This document shows, in pieces, positions 16,217-26,118 of a DNA stretch of 26,142 bases. A program made the translations under genes and the position numbers. Where the stretch lies: assembly GCF_000485595.1 (NCBI RefSeq), contig NW_014577310.1:66277-92418 (forward strand), read 5' to 3'. Source of the stretch: Priapulus caudatus (lineage: Eukaryota; Priapulida; Priapulimorpha; Priapulimorphida; Priapulidae). Numbering within the stretch: the stretch's first letter is position 1; each line of letters starts with the position of its first letter. The notes beneath the pieces were generated by a model. That model was not told the origin of the DNA. It made no database searches and worked only from the letters and a program-made list of their open reading frames with translations.

Positions 16217-19200
16217 GTACCATTTCCTCAATTGCTTAGACTAGGTGATATTATTCCTTGATTAAACCTTAGTGGAAGCACATGTGGTATTAATAACTGT
16301 TGGTAGCACTTGATTAAGTTTGAATAGGAAAATTTATGATAGTAACAAAGTATTTAAAACATGATCTAACCTAGTATTGCCAACCTGAGGTTAAATTTCA
16401 TCTGTCTGCTTTCACCCAATTTGACATTTGGATCTGGGAAAACCAATTCTGTAAATCTTTAAGCACACACTCGTTCTCATCTTGGATGTATGCAGTTTAA
16501 TTAGATGAGAGGTATTATTCTAACAATTTGTAAAATTGCAGTTGTCTCACAAAACCACATGGGTATGGTGAATGTATGTGATGTGACTACGGTACCAGCG
16601 ATATGTTAAAGCATAGTGCTGAATAGTGCTGTATATTTTTAAGGTTCATGAATCGGAACTAAAAGAAGAAAAAGCAAAGCATTCTAAATTCAAGCTGCAG
16701 AACAAGGCTAAGGTTGCCAAACTTGAGAAGGAACTTGGAGAAACAAAGAAATCCAAAATTTCTGGAGATGCAGATGAAGTAATGTTTTTGATATTATATA
16801 TTTATATATATTATATATTTATATTATATGTTTTTGATAGTACTGATGTTATATTATCTCTCGTTTCCTTTCTTTACTACCTTCTTCACCTTCTACCGTC
16901 TTAGTAACTGGTGCATATATCAGACATCTTTTCATTTTTAACATGTCTTTTTTTGTTGGACATACTGTACGCGCCGTATTACTTGGCTTATGCTTTTCTT
17001 ACTTGTGATTGCAGAGAGAGGTGGCAGTTGCTGAAGATGATCATAGTGTTGCAACTTCTACTCGAGCCGAGAAAGGAGAGCGAGGAAAAGCGTTGCTTCT
17101 TAAGAAAAAGGTATTTACAAGCCTTTCTCATAATTATAACGAATAACATAATCATCTCCTAGACTATATAAGATCTCTAGTGCTAAATAAGAATTGATAC
17201 ACACTGCTAATATTATAATGCAAACTCAATAACTGAACTTAGAAGTCTCCCAACAGGTAGTCTTCAGTACAGGTACTATTGAAAGTTATGTGAAATGCAT
17301 TTTATGAGAAAAATAATGTTGTTTTTTTAGGTTGAGGAGAAAAGTAAAGAACTGGCAGAGAGTGTTAAGCAACTGGAGCAGAGGGATAACAGAATTACTG
17401 AGCTAGAGCAGCAGTTGCAGGTGGGACATATTACAGGTGTACATACCATTGAACTGTCAGTTAAATTAAATAAGAAATTTGAAAGGTGATTTAGACCTGA
17501 ATTATTTGATTCAGAATTAATTTGGAATGTACAAACCTTTCAAATGATGGGTAACCTTCCTAACATAAAAGTAATGTTTCGTATGAATCCTTGACCGGCA
17601 CGATATAATTAAATTGATTCAATTTGGTAGATGAGTCATTTAAATAACAGTAAGTTTCATTCGTAAATTTACCCGACAGTTTCTGTTTACAATAACAGAT
17701 ATTCAGAACTTTGTCTTCCTAATAGTTGTTGTTTGTTTCAGTCACTAAACCACCAGCTGTCGGCTAGAGAACAAGAAATTATTAAAATCAAAACCGTAGA
17801 TGAGGTGAGATACCAATGTATATTGCCCATGTAGAATCACTTAGAGCATTGTGGCATACAATGTTGTAGTGTTGTAATGTGATTAGACCCCAATCATACT
17901 TAGAGATATTGTTAATTTCACTCTGTGTATATAGTTTTTTTTGCTTTTACAACAGATTAGAGTTAACTTGGAATAGAGCAAGCATGTAAGATTTGGCATG
18001 GCTATTAATTAAATTTTATTAATTTAAATAGTCCTAATTTGCTATTGCTAAATACTATGCTATGCAATGCATGTTGTTGATATGTTTAGAGTGTGCGGCA
18101 GATTTGCAATCATTTGTATGAAATAGTGGTTGTCATTTCTGGCTTGACAGTAGTGAATTTAATCATTGGAATATCTAACCAAGATGTATTATAACGTGAG
18201 CCGTTTTATACATACATATTATGAATAATATACTTAATCTATCCCATTCTTTTGTGCATGATTAGTGGCTGCTCAGCCTGAACTAGTGCCTGTGTACAGC
18301 TTCTTTTATCTACAGATCAACTGCTACTCCTTTGCTTGTGTAACGCTATTCACTCAACGTTGCTTGTGTGATGCTGCAAATATTTGCCTGCATGTCTCGC
18401 GTGCATTGCTGTCTCTAGGAATCGCCCGTTATCGAGCCGGTTGAAACCGAATCGCCGCAGATGAAGGAAATGTATGCGCAGATGGTTTACAAAGATCGCA
18501 TGATAATGGAGTTGAACGAGAAGATTCTCGAGCGTGATCGCACGGTCATAGATATCCAGGAGGCGGTCAGAGAAAATCAGGAGGTCATCTATGGTCGTGA
18601 CAGGGCAGTACAGGTCCGTGTCGCTTACGAGGGCACTCTTCGAGATTTAAAGATGCGATGAGATTTGTAATACAGTGTAGCCCGATTATAACTCGATAGT
18701 TGGGGTCCATAAAATGTCATCGCGAAAAAAGCGGGGTCGCACTAAATCGGGGTTATATATACGTGGCTATACGAGAGCAAAAAAAACGACTCATCGCATT
18801 ATATTTGAATTCACGTTAAATCGGGGTTCTATTGTACTGATATTAACCTTCCAAAAACGTAATGGCGGTGATCAAATTTCGTAGCGTTGATGTATAATTA
18901 ATTGTAAGAATTAAATTTGTTATCTGGTAACAAGTATATATGGGTATATACGATCTATTGTGCAGTAAGTACAGTTTTGTGCAATAAAATTCTAGAGTAA
19001 AGTATCCGTTTAAAAACCTGCCATGAATGGATCGTCACAAGACTTCAGACAGCCGTGATTTTTACGTTTATTCGTATTTAAATAATGATATTAGTTATAA
19101 TGAAATTAATTCTTTCTGCTAGATTAGATTGAATTAGACTGGATGAATGGATTATCACATTAAAAAATGGAAATAAGCAACTATTTTATTGAAAAATGCT

Positions 19201-22200
19201 TCCAGGTGACTTTATTGGCAACAAATGAAATGGCGCTATAAAATACAGGATTATGGTGATGGTGTAGTAGTACTAGTAAAATAATACTGCTACCAGTAAC
19301 GAAATCGAGTATAGATGTCACTCGGTGGTGCAGTTACCACCTAAATTGCTAAACCTTTGTAGATCATGCAAGAGGAGGCAAAGAAACGGGACCAGACAAT
19401 CGTTGATGAAGCCGATACAATCTCGCGTCTAAGGACAAGGCTGAGTGAACTTGAGGAAGAGGCTGCACTTGAGGGTAGCAAGATACAGGAGAAAGAGAGG
19501 GAACATGCAATGCTGCAGGCACAGCTCGATCAGGGAATCAATCAAGGCGAGATGCTCAGGGACACAGAGAGAAAACTACAGGAGAGCGAAGCAGTCTTAG
19601 ATGGCAAGAATAAAGTAAGTGTGCTTCGTGTTTGTAATATTGGTGTAAAAGTTGAGCGTTTTCCCATGCAGAACTTTGAAAGCCAACTTAGACATAAAAA
19701 TATAATACTGGTAATCTATATTTGCAGTGGTTCCAAACTTGTTTGCCCTCCTTCTTTTGTTTCCATAAACTCGTCCCTAACGAACCCTACCATACCCTAT
19801 AAAAGGCATTAAGAATAACGATATGAAAAAAACATGGAAGATTACACAATAGTGGATCTCTTTGACTTCAATTGACTCTTAGAATGAAGGGTAATTCTAT
19901 CGGGCCTAGAGGGATGGTATCGCCTAAATTTGGAAGGTCTAAAGAAATAGAACAAAATACATGGTCTTTGAAGCTAGTTGGTTGCTAAACCAGTATGTTG
20001 TTAATAAAAAGGTAAACTGCACTGCAATGTGCGATGCCTGCAATGGTGAAATCCAGGTAAATAAAATAATAAAACGGGTCAATGAATCAAGCAATGGCAA
20101 TGTGCACGGCAGAAATTTTAAAATGGCGCTTTTTTGTGTCACGGAATAGGTTATTGAGATGCTTCAAGCAGAAATGACGGAGAAAGAGAATACAGCGCGG
20201 TCTCTTCAAGAACATTTGGACCTCAGTAAGGAGCAGATGAGAGCATTGCAAGAAACATTTTCTGGCATGGAAGAAGAATGGAAGCAGAAGCTGGAACTTC
20301 TACAGAACGAGATTGCAACAAAAGAGAAGGTATAAATGTCCCATTAACGATTCTGGGAAAGAAAAATGATTTTGAACATAATTATAATGTATAATTTGTA
20401 CTTCTGGCCATGAAAAAAGTTTTAGTATTTCTTTTTAGTGTATTCCTGCATAATTTCTAGACAGGAATAATTAAAACATGCAAAGTCTTAGTACAGTATT
20501 AGGTGCAGCGTAAAAGACAGATCATTGCACTGTTTTATTCGTTTTAGCTCCTCTGATGGTGCCATTGTAAACATTTCTTTTTTTCTTTTTTCTTGACCAA
20601 GGTCGGCATGATGCTTCCTTGAGTCGGGAACATTTTGTTTCTTACAAGGCTATACTAGTCCGGGTTCGGCGTCCTCCGGGCCGGGTATTTTTATTGTGAC
20701 ACCATCACTATTAGTTAAATCCCTGCCCGTGCCTATGTGGCACATAGGGTGGTGCCTATCTCCATACCATAACCCTAGGCCACGCAGCTACTTTCACAGT
20801 AAATGTTACAGCAGGGGATTAATCCACTGGTAGCAATGAAAGTTAACTTTCCACACTCTATATCTCTATTTTAAACATAGACTTTAAAAAAGGAAGACCA
20901 AAAGTGATAAGGAGATCAAAGTGATTGGTCCTCTTAATTTTATTGATTTCTATTTTGTTGACATTAATCAATAATTCCGTTATTAATCAATTGACATTAA
21001 TCGGGAATGTTAATTATTACATTTTGGTGGAATGATGCAATGTTTTCAGGAAGCTGCCGTGGCAAAGGATGAGGGCAGCAAACATGACAGGAAGGTTTTA
21101 AAGCAGAAGGCACAGCAGGCTGCTAAAATCAAACAACTACAGGAGGAGCTTGAACGGAAGAAAAAGGTATACGTTGGCACAGTAGCATGCTGTACTCGAA
21201 TTAGAAACAGGCACATGGTTGCTCTTAAACATGAGGGATGAGGTGAGAAAGATGGCATAGAAATGGGACTAATAGAATGAAAGATAGATGAGGGACACTG
21301 ATAGGTAGCGAGGGATTGATAGATAAAGAGAGAGACAGAGAGAGAGCGAGGGGGGGAGAGGGAGAGGGGAGGGAGAGAGAGGAGAGCGAGAGAGTGAGAG
21401 AGATATAGAGATGGGAAAGTTGGGGAAAAAGAAAACAAGAGAACGAGATACAGGGAGAGTAGAAAACTGGAGGGAAAGCAGTGAGTATACAATAACTCAT
21501 ACAAGAGTAGACATACATAGAGGTAGATCATACAAAAACCCTCCGTTGTTTTCTAGGCTGCCGACATGTCTACGGGTGAGGCCACCGAAGTCGCAAACAG
21601 AGTTGCTGAGTTGGAAGAAGAAAAATCTAATCTCCAATTACAGCTGTCTAACTACGAACAAGCCCAGACGGACCTCCAGTCATTAGCACAGCGAGAGGAA
21701 ATGATGAGAACCGAGCTAGAGGAAGCGAAGATAGAGCAGGAGAGGCTAAGCAAGGCAGAGGAAACCGTGAGACACCAGCTAGAAGAAGTAATGGTGGAGA
21801 AGGAGAAGGTAACCCAGACAGAAGAAATTATGAGAAACGAGCTGGAAGCAGCAACGATAGAGAAGGAGAGGCTTATCGAGGCTCAAGAAGCTATGCAAAA
21901 CCAGCTAGAGAAAGCAACGATAGAGCAGGAAAAAATGACCCAGGCAGAGGAAATCATTAGAAACCAGCTCACAGAAGCAAGAGCGGAACACAAAAAACTG
22001 TCACAGGAAGGAGAGACAGTAAGAGCCGAGCTAGAAGAAATCACGAGAAACTGTGATACTCTCTACCAGAAAAACGCCTCCTTGGAGGCAACAGTGCAGG
22101 AACTTACCGGAGTGGGAGAAGACTCGCACACGAAATTCCAACTCACAGAGGATGCCTTGCGGCAGAAGGAAGAAGACCTGCAGATGCATCTATCGAGCTT

Positions 22201-25200
22201 GCGTGAACATGAGTGCGAGATGGAGAGCTTAAAGAAAGCATTAGAGCATAAGGAACGCGAGTCGGAGAGTCACGAGAAACTGCTGGAGCAACAGCAGGCG
22301 CTGGTAACGAAAGCGACGGAGGAACTCGACTGCGAAAAGCAGAACGTGAGTGAATTCGGGAGGAAGATGATAGAAGCTGCTAAGGAGGAAACGTTACTCC
22401 ACGAAGAGAATGCGTCACTGCGAATAGTAGTAGAAGAGCTGAGAGGAGCAGGAAGCGAACTGGAAAGCCGGCAGCTGTCACTCATGGAAGAGTTGGCAGC
22501 GATGAAGAAGGAGGTGATTGAAGCAACTGGACAGAGGGATGGTGAGTTTTAATCATTAGGCCAAACAAAAAAATAGGTGTGTTTCCTATTGCATCGAAAA
22601 CAAAAGTAGGGTAGGTAGGTAGGGATTATTTTTTTTTTATTATTTTTGTTATTCTTCGGTTCCTAATATCCCTCTGATGCATGCTATAAAGTGGTGTATA
22701 GGTAGGGATAAGTTAGTAAGCAAGTACAGAACGTGTTTGTAGTAAAAAATCTCAAGTTTTGTCTGTCAGATTTCAAATTTGAAAAAAAAAATTTATAAAT
22801 TGTTTTTTTTTTGAAAAAAAAGTAGGGTCGGCCCTAATAATCTAGGGACGGTCGGTCGGCCGGAAACACACCTATTTTTTTGTTTGGCCTTAATACGTGA
22901 ACATATTTTCACGTTATTGATCCATATTGAGACTGAACAAGCCTTGAATAGAGGACCCTGCTTGGCATGGTTTTAATGATATTATTGTTGTTGCTCAAAT
23001 TATTATTCTTTCTTTGTAGAGCAACTGATGAATTGGTCTTTTTATGTTTGCGCTTACAAAATTTAAGTATCAGTGTTGCCATTGTTTGTTTTGTTTGTAG
23101 TAACATGCACGTTTCCTTCCACTACTATTGTGATACTCTGTAACATCATAAATAATTCATGCATGCCTTTATTATTCACCTACCCTGAGCCAAAATTGCT
23201 CCTTGGGAATCCATGTACAATTATGCAAAGAAGTCAATTGAGTAATGTTATTCCGGTTACAGAATTTTGTGACACGTACGTTCTTTGTAAAACGCATTAC
23301 TTTTTTATTGTGGAGTATCACTGTAAGGCAATAGGAAGTCTTGTTTTCCATTTGCTTGGAGATTGCCAGGTTTACCTTAGTAGGCAGACGTCTTATTGCT
23401 TCCTGGCAGTAATTACCTCCGCCCAAAGGAGTTGGAGGAGGTTATGTGATCGCTCTCGTGCGTTCGTATGTTCGCGCGATCGATATTAGCGCGTTGAGTC
23501 AGCGAGCCAGCCAGCCAGCCAGCGCAGCAAGCCAGCCAGCCAGCCAGCGCAGCGAGCCAGCAAGCATGTACATGTGAGCGAGCAGCAGCAACGAGCGGCA
23601 AGCCAGCAAGCCAGCGTGTATATGTCAGTACGCTGGCGTATATCGTTCGTTATTTGTGTGTTTGTGAGTCGTATGGCGTATGGCGTATGTTGCTGGCGGA
23701 GGTATGCACTCTCTGTGAGTGCACTCTGTCTAGTTGTAGAATATGGCAGAGCGCTAAGTAACATGCCATTGAATGTGTTCACTTGCAGAATCGGAGAGCA
23801 AAGCCCGGCAGCTTGAGGACAACATTGCAGAGCTGAAGAATCTTCTAGAAGGTGATAAGCAACAAACAATTTCCCTGCAGGAGAAACGAGACCAGGCCCT
23901 GCAACAGCTGCAGCAACATGTCACCTCACTGCAAGGTAATTAGTTTGATAACACTTGATACATTCCAGATGTCAGTGGCCTGCTTTCAAAGTTGGATTTT
24001 TAAGGAATGTAGCTGATCTTAAAGAAGATGAATTAACATCATAGGGGAGTTTTTCAAGGTCTTATCATTACACAGTACCTGTAGACAGTGTAGCATGGGT
24101 TCCCTAATTTTCTGGGCCTAGCCATATTTACACACTGACACAAAATTTGTCTACTATGCGTGGCAACAGTATAAGAAGATATTAACAGTTGTTTGCTTAT
24201 CATGGCACTTACATAATTGACTAATTGTGGATACTTAATGATTGGTTACTTTAATTAATTCTGGCATAAGCGTAAAGTATGAAGTTTTAATTGATATATA
24301 GATTGAGGCTCTTGACAGAAATCATGAAGAACAAAACCTAAGACTATAATAATTCTAAGAAACTGTATTGTGATACGTTCCGATAAAGTTGTGATTATTC
24401 GATGTGTTATTTTATATGTAAATTTATATGTGCAATGTTTTATAACAAAAGGTTAGAATTGGCCTTGTAACTAATAATTATTTTGACGATGGAAACAAGG
24501 TTTTTACAATAAAAATTTCCTTTCTGCAGGAGAAAATACTGAAATCTGCATGAAAGAACAGGCAGCGATAGAGAAGTATGAGACAGAGAAGATTGCAAAG
24601 GAAGAAGTTCAGCAGGAACTGGAGAAGGTCAAGGAGATATATGAAGCAGAGAAGGTGAAACTACATCAGCTGTTGGAGAAGGTGAACGAAAAATCTGAAA
24701 TGGAGAAAATTGAGAATGAACAACTTCAACAGGATATGAAGAGTTTGATGGAAAAATCTGAAACAGAAAAAGTGGTGTTCCAGGAGGAGTTGGAAAAGGA
24801 GAAGGAGAAATTTGAAACAGAGAAAATGGAGAAGGAAGAACTTCAACATGAGGTGAAAACTTTAATGGAGAAATCTGAAACAGAGAAGGTGGAGCTACAG
24901 GAGCAGCTGGCAAAGGAGAAGAAGAAATCTGAAACAGAGGAAATGGAAAAGGAAGAACTTAAACAGGAGGTAAAGAGCTTGATGGAGAACCATGAGCAAG
25001 AGAAGGTGGTGTTACAAGGGCAGCTGGTAAAGGATAAGGAGGAATCTGAAACAGCGAAAATGGAGAAGGAAGAACTTCAGCATGAATTAAAGAGCTTAAT
25101 AGAGAAATCTGAAACAGAAAAGGAGGTGTTACAGAAGCAGTTGGCAAAGGCGATGGAGAAGTCTGAAACAGAGAAAATGGAGAAGGAAGAACTTCAACAG

Positions 25201-26118
25201 GAGATGAAGAGCTTGATGGGGAAATCTGAAACAGACAGAGTGGAGTTCCAGGAGGAGTTGGCAAAGGAGAAAGAGAAATCTGAAACTGAGAAAATTGAGA
25301 AGGAACAACTTCAACAGGAGGTAAAGAGCTTAATGGAAAACCATGAGCAAGAGAGGGTTGTGTTACATGAGAGGTTGGTAAAGGAGAGTGAGAAATCTGA
25401 AACAGAGAAGGTAGAGTTACAGGAGCAGCTGGTAAAGGAGAAGGAGAAATCTGAAACAGAGAAAATGGAGAAGGAAGAACTTCAACATGAGGTGAAGAGG
25501 TTGATGGAGAAACATGGGCAAGAGAGGGTGGAGCTACAGGAGCAGCTAAATACGGTGACCGAGAAGTATGAAACAGAGAAAATGGAGAAGGAAGAACTTC
25601 AACAGGAGGTAAAGAGATTGATGGAGAAATCTGAAACAGAGATGGTAGAGCTAGAGGAGCAGCTGGTAAAAGAGAAGGAGAAATCTGAAACAGAGAAAAT
25701 GGAGAAGGAACAACTTCAACAGGAGGTAAAGAGCTTGATGGAAAACCATGAGCAAGAGCGGGTTGTGTTACATGAGCGGCTGGTAAAGGAGAAGGAGAAA
25801 TCTGAAACAGAGAAGGTAGAGTTACGGGAGCAGCTGGTAAAGGAGAAGGAGAAATCTGAAACAGAGAAAATGGAGAAGGAAGAACTTCAACATGAGGTGA
25901 AAAACTTAATGGAGAAATCTGAAACAGAGAATGTAGAGTTACAGGAGCAGCTGGCTAAGGAGAAGGAGAAATCTGAAACAGAGAAAGTGGAGAAGGTAGA
26001 ACTTCACCAGGAGCTGGATAGAGAAAGACAGGCGTACCAAACGGAGAGAGAGCAGCTTCAACAGCAGACATCTGACATGCATCAGAACACGTTGGCCCTT
26101 CAGGAGGAGAAGAACTAG
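16046..26118 (+). CDS. GOLGB1-like: Giantin-like (golgin subfamily B) long coiled-coil protein, 12 coding exons
   Basis: Exons: 16046-16216, 16644-16778, 17015-17110, 17331-17420, 17742-17804, 18419-18613, 19363-19614, 20150-20329, 21050-21166, 21557-22541, 23789-23935, 24530-26118. Introns are GT-AG and phases agree, giving 1339 residues to a TAG stop. After a short Gly-rich N-terminus (MWGFGGKDGEAGDG) it is heptad-rich coiled coil throughout, with no signal peptide or membrane segment. Two stretches resemble giantin: LVEQLKHLLRQ...KDK...KFKLQNKAKVAKLEKEL (exons 1-2) and ERKLQESEAVLDGKNKVIEM...LQAEM (exons 7-8). Giantin is a Golgi-membrane tether with a C-terminal anchor, which is not seen here. 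Repeat arrays of 21 residues (480-594) and 39 residues (826-1290) follow. Any coiled-coil family can mimic another, so golgin identity is likely but not certain; the exon structure is more secure. Confidence 0.65.
16644..16778 (+). CDS. GOLGB1-like: Giantin-like exon 2 (residues 58-102)
   Basis: Acceptor ATTTTTAAG|GTT, donor GATGAA|GTAATG. It encodes VHESELKEEKAKHSKFKLQ, then NKAKVAKLEKELGETKKSK. The KLQ-KAK-A-L spacing is the segment most like the giantin N-terminus. Confidence 0.85.
17015..17110 (+). CDS. GOLGB1-like: Giantin-like exon 3 (residues 103-134)
   Basis: Acceptor GTGATTGCAG|AGA, donor AAAAAG|GTATTT. It encodes REVAVAEDDHSVATSTRAEK and a basic GERGKALLLKKK, a probable non-helical break in the rod. 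Confidence 0.8.
17331..17420 (+). CDS. GOLGB1-like: Giantin-like exon 4 (residues 135-164)
   Basis: Acceptor TGTTTTTTTAG|GTT, donor TTGCAG|GTGGGA. It encodes VEEKSKELAESVKQLEQRDN and RITELEQQLQ with clear a/d heptad leucines. Too short to appear as a stand-alone long ORF. Confidence 0.85.
17742..17804 (+). CDS. GOLGB1-like: Giantin-like exon 5 (residues 165-185)
   Basis: Acceptor GTTTGTTTCAG|TCA, donor GATGAG|GTGAGA. Only 21 codons: SLNHQLSAREQEIIKIK, then TVDE. It joins its neighbours in phase 0 and continues the coiled coil. Confidence 0.8.
18419..18613 (+). CDS. GOLGB1-like: Giantin-like exon 6 (residues 186-250)
   Basis: Acceptor TGTCTCTAG|GAA, donor GTACAG|GTCCGT. It encodes an acidic linker ESPVIEPVETESPQ, then MVYKDRMIMELNEKILERD and further helix. 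It is GC-richer than its introns. The open frame runs past the donor to 18661, but the next exon requires splicing here. Confidence 0.85.
18673..18839. mobile_element. Pogo/Tigger-like MITE candidate in intron 6
   Basis: CAGTGTAGCCCGATTATAAC at the left is approximately inverted at the right, where the reverse complement reads CAGTACAATAGAACCCCGAT. CAGT termini next to TA and a CCCCGAT-type subterminal motif are typical of pogo-superfamily elements. The right-hand TA is displaced by one base. No coding capacity. Confidence 0.5.
19363..19614 (+). CDS. GOLGB1-like: Giantin-like exon 7 (residues 251-334)
   Basis: Acceptor CCTTTGTAG|ATC, donor AATAAA|GTAAGT. It ends in ERKLQESEAVLDGKNK, which with exon 8 aligns to giantin's conserved RKLEE-type segment. 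Frame extension beyond 19614 is intron. Confidence 0.88.
20150..20329 (+). CDS. GOLGB1-like: Giantin-like exon 8 (residues 335-394)
   Basis: The acceptor CACGGAATAG|GTT is weak, with no long pyrimidine tract. Donor GAGAAG|GTATAA. It encodes VIEMLQAEMTEKENTARSLQ, EHLDLSKEQMRALQETF and a C-terminal helix. It has no internal ATG-initiated long ORF of its own and was found by scanning between exons 7 and 9. Confidence 0.85.
20555..20870. repeat. GC-richer candidate dispersed repeat in intron 8
   Basis: A patch with GGTTCGGCGTCCTCCGGGCC and CCTATGTGGCACATAGGG (an imperfect palindrome) stands out from the AT-rich intron. It looks like an old SINE or transposon fragment. I find no second copy in this window and cannot assign a family. 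Confidence 0.3.
21050..21166 (+). CDS. GOLGB1-like: Giantin-like exon 9 (residues 395-433)
   Basis: Acceptor ATGTTTTCAG|GAA, donor AAAAAG|GTATAC. It encodes KHDRKVLKQKAQQAAKIKQL and QEELERKKK. The basic KxKAQxxAKIKxL pattern recurs in golgins. Confidence 0.85.
21290..21412. repeat. GA-rich purine tract in intron 9
   Basis: GAGAGA/GGGAGA repeat, the same composition class as the block at 1-900 but shorter. The minus-strand ORFs over it (Ser/Leu/Pro-rich) are artefacts. Confidence 0.85.
21557..22541 (+). CDS. GOLGB1-like: Giantin-like exon 10 (985 bases, residues 434-761)
   Basis: Acceptor GTTTTCTAG|GCT, donor GGATG|GTGAGT (phase 1). It encodes AADMSTGEATEVANRVAELE, then a 21-residue repeat array (residues 480-594), then ordinary coiled coil ending EVIEATGQRD. 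The exon is unusually long for this gene, apparently grown by tandem duplication. Confidence 0.92.
21695..22039 (+). repeat. In-frame 63-bp (21-residue) tandem repeat in exon 10
   Basis: Five units of the form EEMMRTELEEAKIEQERLS plus two residues begin at EEMM, EETV, EEIM, QEAM and EEII, followed by a partial unit starting GETV. Twenty-one residues are exactly three heptads, so copy-number change keeps the coiled-coil register and the reading frame. Confidence 0.85.
22559..22889. mobile_element. PIF/Harbinger-like MITE in intron 10
   Basis: Terminal inverted repeats of 28 bases (22559-22586 and 22862-22889) are identical and start GGCCAAACAAAAAAATAGG. A TTA trinucleotide flanks both ends (22556-22558 and 22890-22892), the usual PIF/Harbinger target duplication. 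The 331-base interior has no ORF. Perfect termini suggest relatively recent insertion or strong sequence maintenance. Confidence 0.8.
23500..23620. repeat. (CCAG)n/CAGC microsatellite in intron 10
   Basis: AGCCAGCCAGCCAGC runs at 23505-23550, interrupted by GCAG, followed by AGCAGCAGC-like units up to about 23620. Open frames on both strands here are repeat-driven. Confidence 0.8.
23789..23935 (+). CDS. GOLGB1-like: Giantin-like exon 11 (residues 762-810)
   Basis: Acceptor TTCACTTGCAG|AA, donor CTGCAAG|GTAATT. Phase 1 at both ends, so the exon is a symmetric 147 bases. It encodes SESKARQLEDNIAELKNLLE and QEKRDQALQQLQQHVTSLQ. Confidence 0.9.
24530..26118 (+). CDS. GOLGB1-like: Giantin-like exon 12 (39-residue repeat exon, residues 811-1339)
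   Basis: Acceptor CCTTTCTGCAG|GA restores phase after exon 11 and reads GENTEIC, then 522 further codons to TAG at 26116-26118. Eleven full 39-residue units, two 18-residue half units and a partial unit make up nearly all of it. The final ~30 residues, from RERQAYQTEREQLQQQ on, are non-repetitive. The product is extremely charged: Glu and Lys dominate and there is no Pro or Trp. Minus-strand frames here are shadows. Confidence 0.9.
24574..25968 (+). repeat. In-frame 117-bp (39-residue) tandem repeat in exon 12
   Basis: Consensus: half A, KSETEKMEKEELQ plus QEVKSLME (21 residues), then half B, KSETEKVELQEQLVKEKE (18 residues). The order is seven full units (first one diverged, KYETEKIAKEE), half B alone, three full units, half B alone, one full unit, then a partial unit beyond 25968. 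Copies are close at the DNA level (AAATCTGAAACAGAGAAAAT recurs many times), indicating recent amplification or gene conversion. Confidence 0.93.

Noticed and set aside
19961-20149. 62-codon plus-strand ORF with CTAMCDACNGE, briefly considered as a zinc-finger exon
   Set aside because: It lies directly before the exon 8 acceptor, has no matching second metal-binding pair, and the flanking exons already join in phase without it.
21046-21531. 161- and 97-codon Ser/Leu/Pro-rich minus-strand ORFs
   Set aside because: They are antisense to exon 9 and to a GA-rich intron tract.
23413-23869. ORFs rich in Leu/Ala/Cys/Trp around the CCAG microsatellite
   Set aside because: The hydrophobic repeats (GWLAG-type) come from the CCAG repeat on the minus strand. 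A transmembrane protein is not supported.
24629-25314. Pro/Ser/Phe-rich minus-strand ORFs repeated along exon 12
   Set aside because: They are antisense shadows of the 117-bp coding repeat.
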